Assembly: GCA_009838195.1 (NCBI GenBank)
Contig: VXSC01000008.1
Coordinates: forward strand, 92,315-156,314
Length of the DNA: 64,000 nucleotides
Reading direction: 5' to 3'
DNA from: Rhodothermaceae bacterium
GTDB lineage: Bacteria > Bacteroidota > Rhodothermia > Rhodothermales > Bin80
Below, one piece after another: positions 19,265-28,455 of this stretch. A program made the translations under genes and the position numbers. The notes beneath the pieces are model-generated. The model was not told the origin of the DNA. It searched no databases and saw only the letters and a program-made list of their open reading frames with translations. Numbering within the stretch: position 1 is the first letter of the stretch; each line of letters opens with the position of its first letter.

Positions 19265-20434
19265 ATGCACTGGGATAGTATTATCGGCCAGGGGAAGGTG
19301 GTTGAGCTCTTGAGACGTTCCGTAGATTCTGGACGTGTGGCTCACGCGTATCTGTTTCATGGCATGGAGGGTACTGGAAAGCGTGCAGTTGCCCTAGCAT
19401 TTGCACGAGAATTGCAGTGTGAAGGCTGCAACGGGAGCGAACCTTGCACATCTTGTAGGCAGGCAGCCCAATTGGAGCACCCTGATATACATGTTTTGAT
19501 TCCTGAACCCAGTGATGCCAAACCCCGGGATGTAGCCGAACGGATTGCGCTACTGGCTGAAGATCCATACGCGGCGGTAGATTTTGTTCGCGCTCCTACA
19601 TTGGGATCTGGAAAAAGTGCACCCGAAAAACTTAAGCAAGCATTTTATTCTGTCGAGCGAATCAACCTGCATTTACGTCAAAAGATGATGATGCGCCCCC
19701 TGAGGGGAAGATATCGCATAGCAATCATTACCGATGCAGATACTATTCGCGAGCAGGCCGCAAATACATTCCTGAAACTTCTTGAAGAGCCTGGCCCTGA
19801 CACGCTGTTCATCCTGACGACATCCCGAAAAGACCTACTTTTGCAGACGATCCTATCACGCTGCCAGCACGTGGCATTTGAGAATCTCTCGCCGGATACG
19901 ATCTCTCGAGCGTTACGCGAGCGCAAAGGAATTGAGATTGAGCTTGCAGAAATTGTGGCGAATATGTCTCAGGGCTCCTACCTGCGTGCTCTGGAGCTGA
20001 CTCAGAGCGAAGAACTCCGACGTGACCGTGACCGAGTTTTAACATTTCTGCGTCTGGCCTTCACAGAAAGGTTTGTTCAGCAAACGAATCTCATCGCAGA
20101 GATCAGTCAGTCCAGTCGGGATCGTATCAGGAATTTGCTTCGGCTTCTGTTGAGTTGGATCCGTGATGTTGCATTGTACCGGGAGATCGGAGAAGATGCA
20201 CCGATCACAAATCGTGACCAGAAACAGGAAATTTCAAAGTTCAGCCAGAATCTTCAAAGTGCCGACCTGGATGCAATGTCTTGTCTCATTGAAGAAGCAC
20301 TTCTGTTGAGTGAATCGAATGTGAATACAACATTATTGCTGATGAACCTATCACTGAGCCTGGGCAAAGCCATGCGAAGCCCACATAGCGGCAAGTTATT
20401 TAAACCCCTTACGAGCCTCCATCCAATTTCATAG
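19265..20434 (+). CDS. holB: DNA polymerase III subunit delta'
   Basis: A 389-residue clamp-loader protein. Walker A-like GMEGTGKR at 33-40, the zinc module with Cys52, Cys55, Cys61 and Cys64 (CEGC...CTSC), IITDADTIREQAANTFLKLLEEPG (Walker B/helix region of delta') and the SRC motif in QTILSRCQHV. The C-terminal part is helical, as in the collar domain. It acts in loading the sliding clamp on DNA. ricT follows after 147 bp, a pairing seen in Firmicutes and Bacteroidetes, which supports the call. Confidence 0.88.
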   Translation: MHWDSIIGQGKVVELLRRSVDSGRVAHAYLFHGMEGTGKRAVALAFARELQCEGCNGSEPCTSCRQAAQLEHPDIHVLIPEPSDAKPRDVAERIALLAEDPYAAVDFVRAPTLGSGKSAPEKLKQAFYSVERINLHLRQKMMMRPLRGRYRIAIITDADTIREQAANTFLKLLEEPGPDTLFILTTSRKDLLLQTILSRCQHVAFENLSPDTISRALRERKGIEIELAEIVANMSQGSYLRALELTQSEELRRDRDRVLTFLRLAFTERFVQQTNLIAEISQSSRDRIRNLLRLLLSWIRDVALYREIGEDAPITNRDQKQEISKFSQNLQSADLDAMSCLIEEALLLSESNVNTTLLLMNLSLSLGKAMRSPHSGKLFKPLTSLHPIS

Positions 20435-20581
20435 TAATCACCTCTTTTGCCGCATCAAAATTCGGTTCTCCTGATGTCAGGACTCTGATTTCTCACACGC
20501 TCACAGTTCGAACGTTGTTACGTTCGCGGCGTAAATCCAATTCAGTATGCAAGGCCCCTTACTGAAATAACCAAATCTATC

Positions 20582-21583
20582 ATGGCTTGTGGCGCAAACG
20601 GTGCGTGCGGTTGCAGCGGAAGTTCATTAACCGGCTACGGCGGTTGCAACGATAGTTGTCCGTCTGTGCAGATTTTTGACTGGCTTCCTGCATCCTCCAA
20701 GAATCCCGGTCGGGACCATTGTGATTTGGTCGAAGTCGTATTTAAGGGCCGACGCAGAAAGGTGTATCAAAACAAACAAAAAATACCTGTACATGCTGGC
20801 GACGACATTATTGTTTCTGCGCAGCGGGGACTGGATTACGGACAAGTTGCGCTCACTGGTGAGTTGGTACATATTCGTGCAAGACAGAACCCAAACTATG
20901 GCCAAGTCCTCCGCCTAGCCTCTTCAAATGATCGGAGTATTCACGAGGAGAATAGGGAGGCTGAAAAAGAAGCCCTGCTCGCTGCGAAATCAACTGTTGG
21001 GAGACGGCAACTTCCCATCAAACTTGTGGATGCAGAATGGCAGTTTGATCGAAAGCGGCTATCCATCTTCTATACTTCCCAAACTCGGGTTACGATGCGA
21101 CCGGTCATTAGTGAACTCTGCCGGCACTTTGAGACACGTGTCGAATTCCTTCGCTTGAGCCCTCGCGAAGAATCTGCTCGGATAGGTGGCCTTGGTGTGT
21201 GTGGGCGAGAGCTCTGTTGTTCTTCCTGGATGCGACAAATTCCACCGGTATCCGCTTCGGCCGCAAAAAAAATGCACTTTCCCCTCACTAGTGAAAGATT
21301 GACGGGACGATGTGGGCAACTGAAATGCTGCCTGAATTACGAGCTTGAGCAGTATATGAAAATACTTGAGGAATTCCCTCGAAAAAACGCAAAAGTGGAT
21401 ACCTCCAATGGTCCTGGGCGAGTCCGGAGCATGAATATTTTCTCCCGCACGGTCCGCGTAAACCTTAACAATAATCTGATTGAGGAATTTGACCTCCAGG
21501 ACATCACGTACATCAAGAAGAAGCGGCCACCGCAGCGTAGTCGTAAATCCGCACACACAAAAAGTCGATCAAAGCGGCGCTAA
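20582..21583 (+). CDS. ricT: RicT/YaaT-like PSP1-domain protein
   Basis: A 333-residue protein with the PSP1 C-terminal domain. The defining Cys motifs CGRELCCSSW and GRCGQLKCCLNYE are intact. An extra Cys-rich head (MACGANGACGC, then GGCNDSC) precedes the domain, and the tail is very basic (KKKRPPQRSRKSAHTKSRSK). In Bacillus, RicT joins RicA and RicF in an Fe-S complex that assists RNase Y-dependent mRNA processing. Here partners are not in the window. It follows holB, the usual neighbour. The basic tail may bind RNA, which is inference. Confidence 0.85.
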   Translation: MACGANGACGCSGSSLTGYGGCNDSCPSVQIFDWLPASSKNPGRDHCDLVEVVFKGRRRKVYQNKQKIPVHAGDDIIVSAQRGLDYGQVALTGELVHIRARQNPNYGQVLRLASSNDRSIHEENREAEKEALLAAKSTVGRRQLPIKLVDAEWQFDRKRLSIFYTSQTRVTMRPVISELCRHFETRVEFLRLSPREESARIGGLGVCGRELCCSSWMRQIPPVSASAAKKMHFPLTSERLTGRCGQLKCCLNYELEQYMKILEEFPRKNAKVDTSNGPGRVRSMNIFSRTVRVNLNNNLIEEFDLQDITYIKKKRPPQRSRKSAHTKSRSKRR

Positions 21584-21819
21584 AACTGAGGTATACTGCA
21601 ATTAGTAGACGTTCGCTTGATGTGGCCGTGTCATGATTCCTACATATCAATGGAAACAATTCGCCTAATCAAACAGATTGTAATCTAGCGGGGTTTGGTC
21701 TAAGCGGCTGGCTGAGATCTATCGTATACGGAATTATGGCCTGATTCGTGGATATGATTGGATCACTCAATCAAAATCACGCTGATGAGCACCTGAATTC
21801 CCAATAGATTGAATTCATT

Positions 21820-24462
21820 ATGAATACCTTCAATAATATGATTCAAAAGTGTCTGCCCGTATGGGCAGTGAGCAGCTTTCTGCTCCTATCAACAGCCCTG
21901 GCGCAGGGTACTGCCACGTATGAGCTCACCTTTACTTCAACCTGGTCGGCGTCTACACATCCCACAGATTTTCCATCGAATCCTCATTTTTCTGGGCTAA
22001 TTGGAGGGACTCACAACAGTTCAGTTACGTTCTGGAGCACTGGATCAACGGCCAGTGCCGGAATCGAGAGTATGGCAGAAACAGGAGGGACATCAACACT
22101 TCGCAGCGAAGTTAATCAGGCAATCAGTGCGTCAAATGCGGGTGAAGTCATTAGTGGAGGCGGCATTGGTCGATCGCCGGGATCTGTAAAAACTACCTTT
22201 CAGGTTACCCCTCAGTGGAATCTTGTGACAGTCACCTCTATGCTCGCACCCAGCCCAGACTGGTTTGTTGGCGTTTCCGGGCTGAATTTGCTGGATAATG
22301 ATAATAACTGGAGACAGCGAGTTGAGGTTGACTTGTTTGTCTATGACGCGGGAACCGATAGTGGCCCCAACTATACCTCACCGAATGACGATACGGATCC
22401 TGCAGAGAATATAAGCCGCATCGGTACGTCTCCGTTTTTGGTTGATGGGTCCGTCAAATCAGTAGGAAGCTTTGTCTTCGAACTGAAATCAAGCACACCC
22501 CAGGTGAGCTTATCGGTAGATAATAATTCTGTAGAAGAGGGAGAGGCGGTTACGGTGACCATAGAGTTGTCCGAGGCTCTGACGAATAATGTGAGCATCC
22601 CCCTAAATCTTACACCTGGGACCGCCGAATCCGACGACTACGACAGTACCTCTCCAGTGAATGTCACGATCACTGGAGGTCAGACGGAAGCCGACCATAC
22701 CATCAACACCTATGAAGATAACGATATTCAGAATGAATCCTTCACTGTGCAAATAGATACAGACAATCTACCCTCTGGAGTGGTGGCGGGTAGTCCCCTC
22801 TCGGCACAGGTCACGATTACAGATGACGATGTACCGGAAGTCTCCCTGTCGGTTGATAATAATTCTGTCGAAGAAGGAGAGACAGTGACGGTAACCGTGG
22901 AATTGTCTATACCGCTGACAAGTAATGTGACTATCCCCCTGAATCTCACATCTGGGACTGCTGAATTCGGCGATTATGACAGCAGGACTCCAGTGAATGT
23001 CACTATCACCGGTGGCCAAACTGAAGCCGACCATACAATCAACACCTATGAAGATAGCGACGCGAAAGATGAATCCTTCAGTGTGGCCATAGATGAGGAT
23101 AATCTACCCGCTGAAGTGATAGCTGGAAGCCCCCGCTCAGTAAATATCACGATCACAGACCCCGATGTGCCGGAGGTCTCTTTGTCGGTAGATAAAAATT
23201 CTGTGGAGGAAGGAGAATCTGTGACCGTGACGGTCGAACTGTCTGACGATCTGTTCAGTAATGTGACCATTCCCTTGGAACTTACATCCGGAACAGCTGA
23301 ATCCAGTGATTATGACAGTACGTCTCCGATCAACATAGAAATCATTAGTGGCCAAACTGAGGCCGAGCACACCATCAATACTTACGAAGATGACGACATT
23401 GAGGACGAGTCTTTTACAGTGGCTATCGATGAGGACAGTCTGCCATTTGGCACCCTGCTAGGTAGTCCAGCCTCAGCGGACATCACGATCATAGATGCCA
23501 GCATGCCGGAAATTTCACTGTCAGTAGATCAAGATTCTGTAATGGAAGGACAATCGGTGACGGTAACGATAGAGCTGTCCGAGTCTTTGGCAATCAATAC
23601 GACCATTCCCTTAATACTCACATCTGGAACCGCCGAATCCGACGATTATGACAGCGCCTCTCCGGTGAACATAGACATCACCAGTGGTCAAACTGAAGTT
23701 GAGCATACCATCAACACCTATGAAGATGCCGATACCGAAAATGAAACCTTCACGGTGGCCATAGATGAGGATGATCTACCAACCGGAATTATTTTGGGGA
23801 GCTCGATTTCCGCCGAGGTCACGATCACGGATAACGATATGCCGGGGATATTGGCCCCCGTCTCTGTGGAGGTTGACGAGGGGAAATCAGAAGCAGTTCA
23901 AGTTTCGCTTATGACGCAACCTTCAAGCGATGTAACCGTGACCATCACCGGGTATCAGAATACCAACATGGAGCCTGATCAGGAGACACTGACATTTACG
24001 CGAGACAACTATAACACTCCACAGACCGTAACCTTAATCACAACAGAGGACAGTGACCTATTAAACGATGAGGTGACACTGACACTGGCGGCATCGGGAG
24101 GAGGCTACGATGAAGTATCTCACACATTGGCGGTGACGATCAGAGACAATATGGGTGTAGGCATTGAAGATGAAGAGCCAACCATCTCCATTACGCTTTG
24201 GGGGAATTATCCAAATCCGGTGTCAGACCTCACAAAAATAGTGTTCGATCTGCCAGAACCAGCACAAATATCAATTCGTGTGACCGACCTATTGGGACGG
24301 ATCGTTCAGACGACTCCCTACGGATGGTATGAAGCCGGCAGAGATCATACGGTAGAGCTTGGCACAGACAACCTGACCTCAGGAGTCTATTATTATACAC
24401 TCAGGATAGATACGGGAGATCAAGTTTTTCAACGATCAAAGGCCATGTCAATCGTGAGATAG
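21820..24462 (+). CDS. Secreted Spondin/Calx-beta repeat protein with T9SS tail
   Basis: An 880-residue exported protein. After a signal peptide (to about ALAQG, residue 30), residues about 31-225 look like a Spondin N domain (ATYELTFTSTWSASTHP, then PHFSGLIGGTHN and SPDWFVGVSGLNLL). Four Calx-beta units of 112 residues follow (22501-23844), each with VSLSVDxNSVEEGExVTV and a TINTYEDxD core, then a fifth divergent unit. The end is a type A T9SS sorting domain (NYPNPVSDLTKIVFDLPEP, LLGRIV, GVYYYTLRI). The protein is therefore likely to be exported by T9SS and attached to the surface or released, with Ca2+-binding adhesive repeats. No operon partner is seen. Confidence 0.82.
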   Translation: MNTFNNMIQKCLPVWAVSSFLLLSTALAQGTATYELTFTSTWSASTHPTDFPSNPHFSGLIGGTHNSSVTFWSTGSTASAGIESMAETGGTSTLRSEVNQAISASNAGEVISGGGIGRSPGSVKTTFQVTPQWNLVTVTSMLAPSPDWFVGVSGLNLLDNDNNWRQRVEVDLFVYDAGTDSGPNYTSPNDDTDPAENISRIGTSPFLVDGSVKSVGSFVFELKSSTPQVSLSVDNNSVEEGEAVTVTIELSEALTNNVSIPLNLTPGTAESDDYDSTSPVNVTITGGQTEADHTINTYEDNDIQNESFTVQIDTDNLPSGVVAGSPLSAQVTITDDDVPEVSLSVDNNSVEEGETVTVTVELSIPLTSNVTIPLNLTSGTAEFGDYDSRTPVNVTITGGQTEADHTINTYEDSDAKDESFSVAIDEDNLPAEVIAGSPRSVNITITDPDVPEVSLSVDKNSVEEGESVTVTVELSDDLFSNVTIPLELTSGTAESSDYDSTSPINIEIISGQTEAEHTINTYEDDDIEDESFTVAIDEDSLPFGTLLGSPASADITIIDASMPEISLSVDQDSVMEGQSVTVTIELSESLAINTTIPLILTSGTAESDDYDSASPVNIDITSGQTEVEHTINTYEDADTENETFTVAIDEDDLPTGIILGSSISAEVTITDNDMPGILAPVSVEVDEGKSEAVQVSLMTQPSSDVTVTITGYQNTNMEPDQETLTFTRDNYNTPQTVTLITTEDSDLLNDEVTLTLAASGGGYDEVSHTLAVTIRDNMGVGIEDEEPTISITLWGNYPNPVSDLTKIVFDLPEPAQISIRVTDLLGRIVQTTPYGWYEAGRDHTVELGTDNLTSGVYYYTLRIDTGDQVFQRSKAMSIVR
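22501..23844 (+). repeat. Four tandem 336-bp Calx-beta coding repeats
   Basis: Unit starts near 22501, 22837, 23173 and 23509, each 336 bp (112 codons). The segments around GTAGATAA(T/A)AATTCTGT and ACCATCAACACCTATGAAGAT are nearly identical between units, while other positions differ, often silently. The regular period indicates past tandem duplication or repeat homogenisation. Confidence 0.85.
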
Positions 24463-24579
24463 ATTGACCCGAAGTCTAGGCCTAGCCCTATCAAGGACAT
24501 CCCATCCTAGATCGTAGCTAACAAGCTTTTCGCATTTATGCTTGGATTGCAAGTGCCCAAGAACTTGCTTGCTGACTTT

Positions 24580-26703
24580 CTAATCCTGATCCTCTTTGGC
24601 AGCAACAGCCACGACCTTTTCCTGCACATTTCTCGGCATAGCTTGGTAATGGCTAAACCGTGCACTGTGGATCCCCCGTCCCTGTGTCATCGAACGAACA
24701 CGGGTGGAGTATTGATATAACTCGGCTTCGGGGACCTGGACGAGAATTTTTTGCATCGTCCCTTCAGCTTCCATGCCCTTGATCGTTGCACGGCGTCCAT
24801 TCAAATCCCCCATCACATCCCCCGTATATGTATCTGGTACAGTGACCTCCACATCATGGATCGGCTCCAGGATGACCGGTTTTGCTTTGCGGAATGATTC
24901 CCGGAACACCATCCGTGCCGCCGTTCTGAAGGCATTCTCATTCGAATCTACCGAGTGCATTCCCCCATCAAAGATGACAAATCGAACATCTCCAACTGGG
25001 TAACCCGCCACAGGACCTCTTTGCATGCCTTCCAAGACACCTTTCTGAATCGCACCAAAAAAGCGCCGCATATCAATCACACCCCCAACAATTGCATCAA
25101 TGAACTCAATCGTTGATCCCCAGGCAGTTTGGGATTGCGCAACATTACGCACGTTGATATCCGGTCGCTTCCGAAATTCACCATCAAGTGGCTCAATCAG
25201 AACAGAAATGTCAGCGAACTGTCCCGCACCTCCCGTCTGTTTCTTATGCCGATAGGAATCGCGTGCCTCGGTTGTAACGGTTTCGCGATAAGCAACCCGC
25301 GGACGAGTGTATTCCACCTCTACATTCACCTTGGACTTGAGCCGATACTGAGCAACCTTAAGATGCATCGCCCCCTGCCCACCCAAAGTGATCTGACTTA
25401 AATGCGGCTCATGCATCACCACCAGAGAGGGGTCCTCTGCAGTGATTTGGTGTAGTCCCTGTGCAAGTTTATCCTCCTCGCCCTCCGTCTTCGCTTGAAT
25501 TGCCTCACGGTAACGCGGTTCTGGGAAGGGAATGGGGGTAACAACCACCCTGTTTCCTTTCTTGTGAAGCGTATTATTGGTATGGGTATCCCGCAGCTTG
25601 ACCAACGCTCCGATGTCTCCCATATTCATACGCGAGACCGTTTCACGATCGCGCCCACATAATACATAGAGCTGCCCCAGGCGCTCAGATGTCCCAGATT
25701 GAGCATTCTCAAGATCCATTCCCGACTCGATTGCACCGTTGCATACACGAAAGAATGAATAATCTCCGACATGATGCTCTGCCATTGTGCGATAGACAAA
25801 AACGATCGGATTCCCCTCCATGCTCGGTTCAGCCACCTTACCCTCCGTCAACGGAAGAGAAGCGGCCTCCAACGGGGATGGCACTACATTACCGATAAAA
25901 CTCATCAGGCGGGCAGAGCCCACATTCTCGGTCGCTGCTGTGCAAAAAATTGGATACAGCGATCTCTGCAGCATTGCATCACGCAGTCCGGCACGCATTT
26001 CATCCTCGGTCAATCGCTCTGACTCCAAATATTTCTCCATCAATTCCTCGTCGCTGACCGCGATGTCCTCTACCAATGCATTGTGTAACTCTTCTGCACG
26101 TTCGCGAAACTCATCTGGAATTTCACTAAATGTAGGCGGCCCTTGAGAGCTTGAGTCGAAGGTAATTTTCTTCATGATCAGCACATCAATCAATTCATTC
26201 GGGGCCCCGCCCGGGAATTGAATGACCGTAATCCCAGAACCAAAACGATCTCGCATCTGCGTAATGAGTGAGTCGACATCCGCTTGGGGGCGATCAATCT
26301 GATTAATGACAAACATTGCTGGCTTTTCATTCTCCGTCGCCGCAGCCCAGGCTAGTTCTGTACCCACCTCAACCCCTTCCTGGGCATTCATCACAAAAAT
26401 GGAGGTGTCTGCGACTCGAACAGCTGCAACGACCTCACCAACAAAATCCGGGTATCCTGGAGTATCAATGATATTGATCTTGTGCTCTTTCCACTCCGCG
26501 TGCAAAAGAGACGAGAAGATGGACATCTGCCTCTCCTTTTCACTCGGCTGATAATCACTGACCGTAGATCCTTCGGTGACCGTACCTAAACGGCGTGTCT
26601 TTTTGCTGACATACAGCATAGACTCAGCCAAGGAGGTTTTTCCACTACCTTGATGGCCGACCAACACAACATTTCGGATATGCTCAGGATTATATACTTT
26701 CAT
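24580..26703 (-). CDS. EF-G-like translational GTPase (EF-G II type)
   Basis: A 707-residue protein with the full EF-G domain order. G1 is GHQGSGKT (16-23), the switch region carries DYQPSEKERQMSI, G3 is DTPGYPDF, and G4 is NQID instead of the usual NKxD. Domain IV and V blocks follow (TGGAGQFADISVLIEP, GMQRGPVAGYPVGDV, MSLT-like MTQGRGIHSARFSHYQ). Sequence features resemble the second EF-G paralog common in Bacteroidetes and others rather than the main FusA, which usually sits in the str operon. It probably acts in translocation or recycling; the exact function is unsettled for this class. Confidence 0.82.
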   Translation of the reverse strand: MKVYNPEHIRNVVLVGHQGSGKTSLAESMLYVSKKTRRLGTVTEGSTVSDYQPSEKERQMSIFSSLLHAEWKEHKINIIDTPGYPDFVGEVVAAVRVADTSIFVMNAQEGVEVGTELAWAAATENEKPAMFVINQIDRPQADVDSLITQMRDRFGSGITVIQFPGGAPNELIDVLIMKKITFDSSSQGPPTFSEIPDEFRERAEELHNALVEDIAVSDEELMEKYLESERLTEDEMRAGLRDAMLQRSLYPIFCTAATENVGSARLMSFIGNVVPSPLEAASLPLTEGKVAEPSMEGNPIVFVYRTMAEHHVGDYSFFRVCNGAIESGMDLENAQSGTSERLGQLYVLCGRDRETVSRMNMGDIGALVKLRDTHTNNTLHKKGNRVVVTPIPFPEPRYREAIQAKTEGEEDKLAQGLHQITAEDPSLVVMHEPHLSQITLGGQGAMHLKVAQYRLKSKVNVEVEYTRPRVAYRETVTTEARDSYRHKKQTGGAGQFADISVLIEPLDGEFRKRPDINVRNVAQSQTAWGSTIEFIDAIVGGVIDMRRFFGAIQKGVLEGMQRGPVAGYPVGDVRFVIFDGGMHSVDSNENAFRTAARMVFRESFRKAKPVILEPIHDVEVTVPDTYTGDVMGDLNGRRATIKGMEAEGTMQKILVQVPEAELYQYSTRVRSMTQGRGIHSARFSHYQAMPRNVQEKVVAVAAKEDQD

Positions 26704-26851
26704 TAGCTCTTATCTTAGATGTCTCTCGAGATACTCGCCGCAAAATATACAGCCTGGGAAAGAATTTACCTGCTTTTCTACCTTAATTGTACTAATGGAG
26801 AACACCCTCGGATAAAACCGTTTAAGTCGCTATGCTGTAGCACCAAAAACA

Positions 26852-27727
26852 ATGTCTTGGTTCAAAAGAACGAAAAAGGGAATTCTGACTAGTCGTAGTG
26901 GTCAGCACGAGATGCCTGCTGGACAATGGCAAAAGTGCCCAGGATGTGCAGCTGTTAACCCTGTCCGGGCACTGAATGGTAATCTGAACATCTGCCCCAA
27001 GTGTGACTACCATGGTCGCCTAGGTTCAAGCGAATACTTTGCGCTGCTGCTTGACGATGGCTCCTGCCAACTCCAGGATCAGGAAATTATCTCAACAGAT
27101 CCCCTTGAGTTTACAGATCGAAAACACTATTCCGATCGGCTTGAGAGCACGCGAAAAAAAAGCGGATTGCCTGACGCAGTACAGGCCGCTATCGGACAAA
27201 TGGATCGGCATACCGTATCTATCGCTGCCATGGATTTTAAATTCATTGGGGGATCGATGGGCTCCGTTGTCGGTGAAGTCATTGCCCGTTCTATACGTAG
27301 AGGGGTTGAACAGAATATTCCCGTCATTGTCATAGCACAAAGTGGCGGAGCCCGGATGATGGAAGGTGCGCTCAGTCTAATGCAGATGGCCAAAACCAGT
27401 GCACACCTTGCCCGGTTACACGAAAAGGGGATCCCATATATCTCCGTATTAACGAATCCAACGACTGGCGGTGTGACCGCGTCCTTTGCGATGCTTGGTG
27501 ATATCAATATCGCCGAACCTGGTGCACTCATCGGTTTCGCGGGCCCCCGTGTTATCCGCGAAACGATTGGGCAAGATCTCCCAAAAGGATTTCAAAGTTC
27601 CGAGTTTCTCAAAGACCATGGTTTTGTCGATATGGTCGTGGATCGACGAAAACTTCGTACAACATTGATCCACCTTCTCAACCTTTTCCAAGAAGAATCA
27701 TCTACCAGTAAGACAGATGGTGATTGA
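26852..27727 (+). CDS. accD: Acetyl-CoA carboxylase carboxyltransferase subunit beta
   Basis: A 291-residue AccD with the N-terminal zinc ribbon (Cys29, Cys32, Cys48, Cys51 in CPGC...CPKC) and the crotonase-type carboxyltransferase core: MDFKFIGGSMGSVVGE, AQSGGARMMEGALSLMQM, TNPTTGGVTASFAMLGD and IGFAGPRVI. With AccA it transfers carboxyl from biotin to acetyl-CoA to make malonyl-CoA for fatty acids. accA is not in the window. The 3' end overlaps nagB by 11 bp. Confidence 0.93.
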   Translation: MSWFKRTKKGILTSRSGQHEMPAGQWQKCPGCAAVNPVRALNGNLNICPKCDYHGRLGSSEYFALLLDDGSCQLQDQEIISTDPLEFTDRKHYSDRLESTRKKSGLPDAVQAAIGQMDRHTVSIAAMDFKFIGGSMGSVVGEVIARSIRRGVEQNIPVIVIAQSGGARMMEGALSLMQMAKTSAHLARLHEKGIPYISVLTNPTTGGVTASFAMLGDINIAEPGALIGFAGPRVIRETIGQDLPKGFQSSEFLKDHGFVDMVVDRRKLRTTLIHLLNLFQEESSTSKTDGD

Positions 27728-28433
27728 ATGCTTCCAAGATTACGAGTCCGTAAGCTCACGTGCTGCGGAACTCGTATGTGAAGTTATCTCCGAAAATCCC
27801 AGCGGTGTATTTGGATTTGCGACGGGGAGTACGCCTGAAAGACTCTACGAGTTACTCGTCACCCGTTATCAGCGTGGCGAGATCTCGTTTGACCGACTCA
27901 CTACGGTGAATCTGGATGAATATATCGGGCTTGCCATCAACCATGAGCAATCCTACGCGACTTTCATGCAACATCACCTTTTTGGGCATGTCAATGTGCG
28001 GCCAGATTCCATTCACTTCCCGGCAACAGTCCCAGACCCGTCAGCGTTTGAGCGACTCATTCAGAACAAAGGGGGGATTGATCTTCAGATTTTGGGGCTC
28101 GGAAGCAATGGCCATATTGGCTTCAATGAACCTGGCTCGCCATTTGATTCCCGTACCCGGGTTGTATCACTTGCCCCATCGACGATCCAGGACAATGCCC
28201 GATTTTTCGATTCCATAGAAGATGTACCCCACCAAGCAGTAACGATGGGGATACAAACAATAATGGAGGCCCGCAAGATCGTGCTGCTCGCATGTGGCCC
28301 CGCAAAAGCCGATGCGGTAGCACGGTGCCTGCAAGGCGCCCAGACAGAAGACGTGCCAGGTAGTTGCCTACAGGCTCATTCTGATGTCACTGTATTGCTG
28401 GATGAAGCTGCATTTTCGGGGCTTAACAAGTAA
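27717..28433 (+). CDS. nagB: Glucosamine-6-phosphate deaminase
   Basis: A 238-residue NagB: substrate-phosphate loop GFATGSTPERLYELL, catalytic NLDEYIGL, and GLGSNGHIGFNEPGSPFDSRTRVV (active-site lid). It converts glucosamine-6-P to fructose-6-P plus ammonia, linking amino-sugar use with glycolysis. The first codons overlap the end of accD, so expression is probably coupled. The length is the short NagB type. No nagA is adjacent. Confidence 0.88.
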   Translation: MVIECFQDYESVSSRAAELVCEVISENPSGVFGFATGSTPERLYELLVTRYQRGEISFDRLTTVNLDEYIGLAINHEQSYATFMQHHLFGHVNVRPDSIHFPATVPDPSAFERLIQNKGGIDLQILGLGSNGHIGFNEPGSPFDSRTRVVSLAPSTIQDNARFFDSIEDVPHQAVTMGIQTIMEARKIVLLACGPAKADAVARCLQGAQTEDVPGSCLQAHSDVTVLLDEAAFSGLNK

Positions 28434-28455
28434 CAACCTAGAATCTACTTTAACC

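Noticed and set aside
21680..21790. Sequence with GGCTGAGA and CCTGATTCG that resembles a TPP riboswitch upstream of the Spondin/Calx-beta gene
   Set aside because: The spacing and the conserved stems do not fit the thi-box, and the downstream gene has no link to thiamine.
24580..26690. EF-G-like gene called as the main fusA
   Set aside because: The G4 motif NQID and the switch sequence fit the second EF-G class, and rpsL, rpsG or tuf neighbours are absent.
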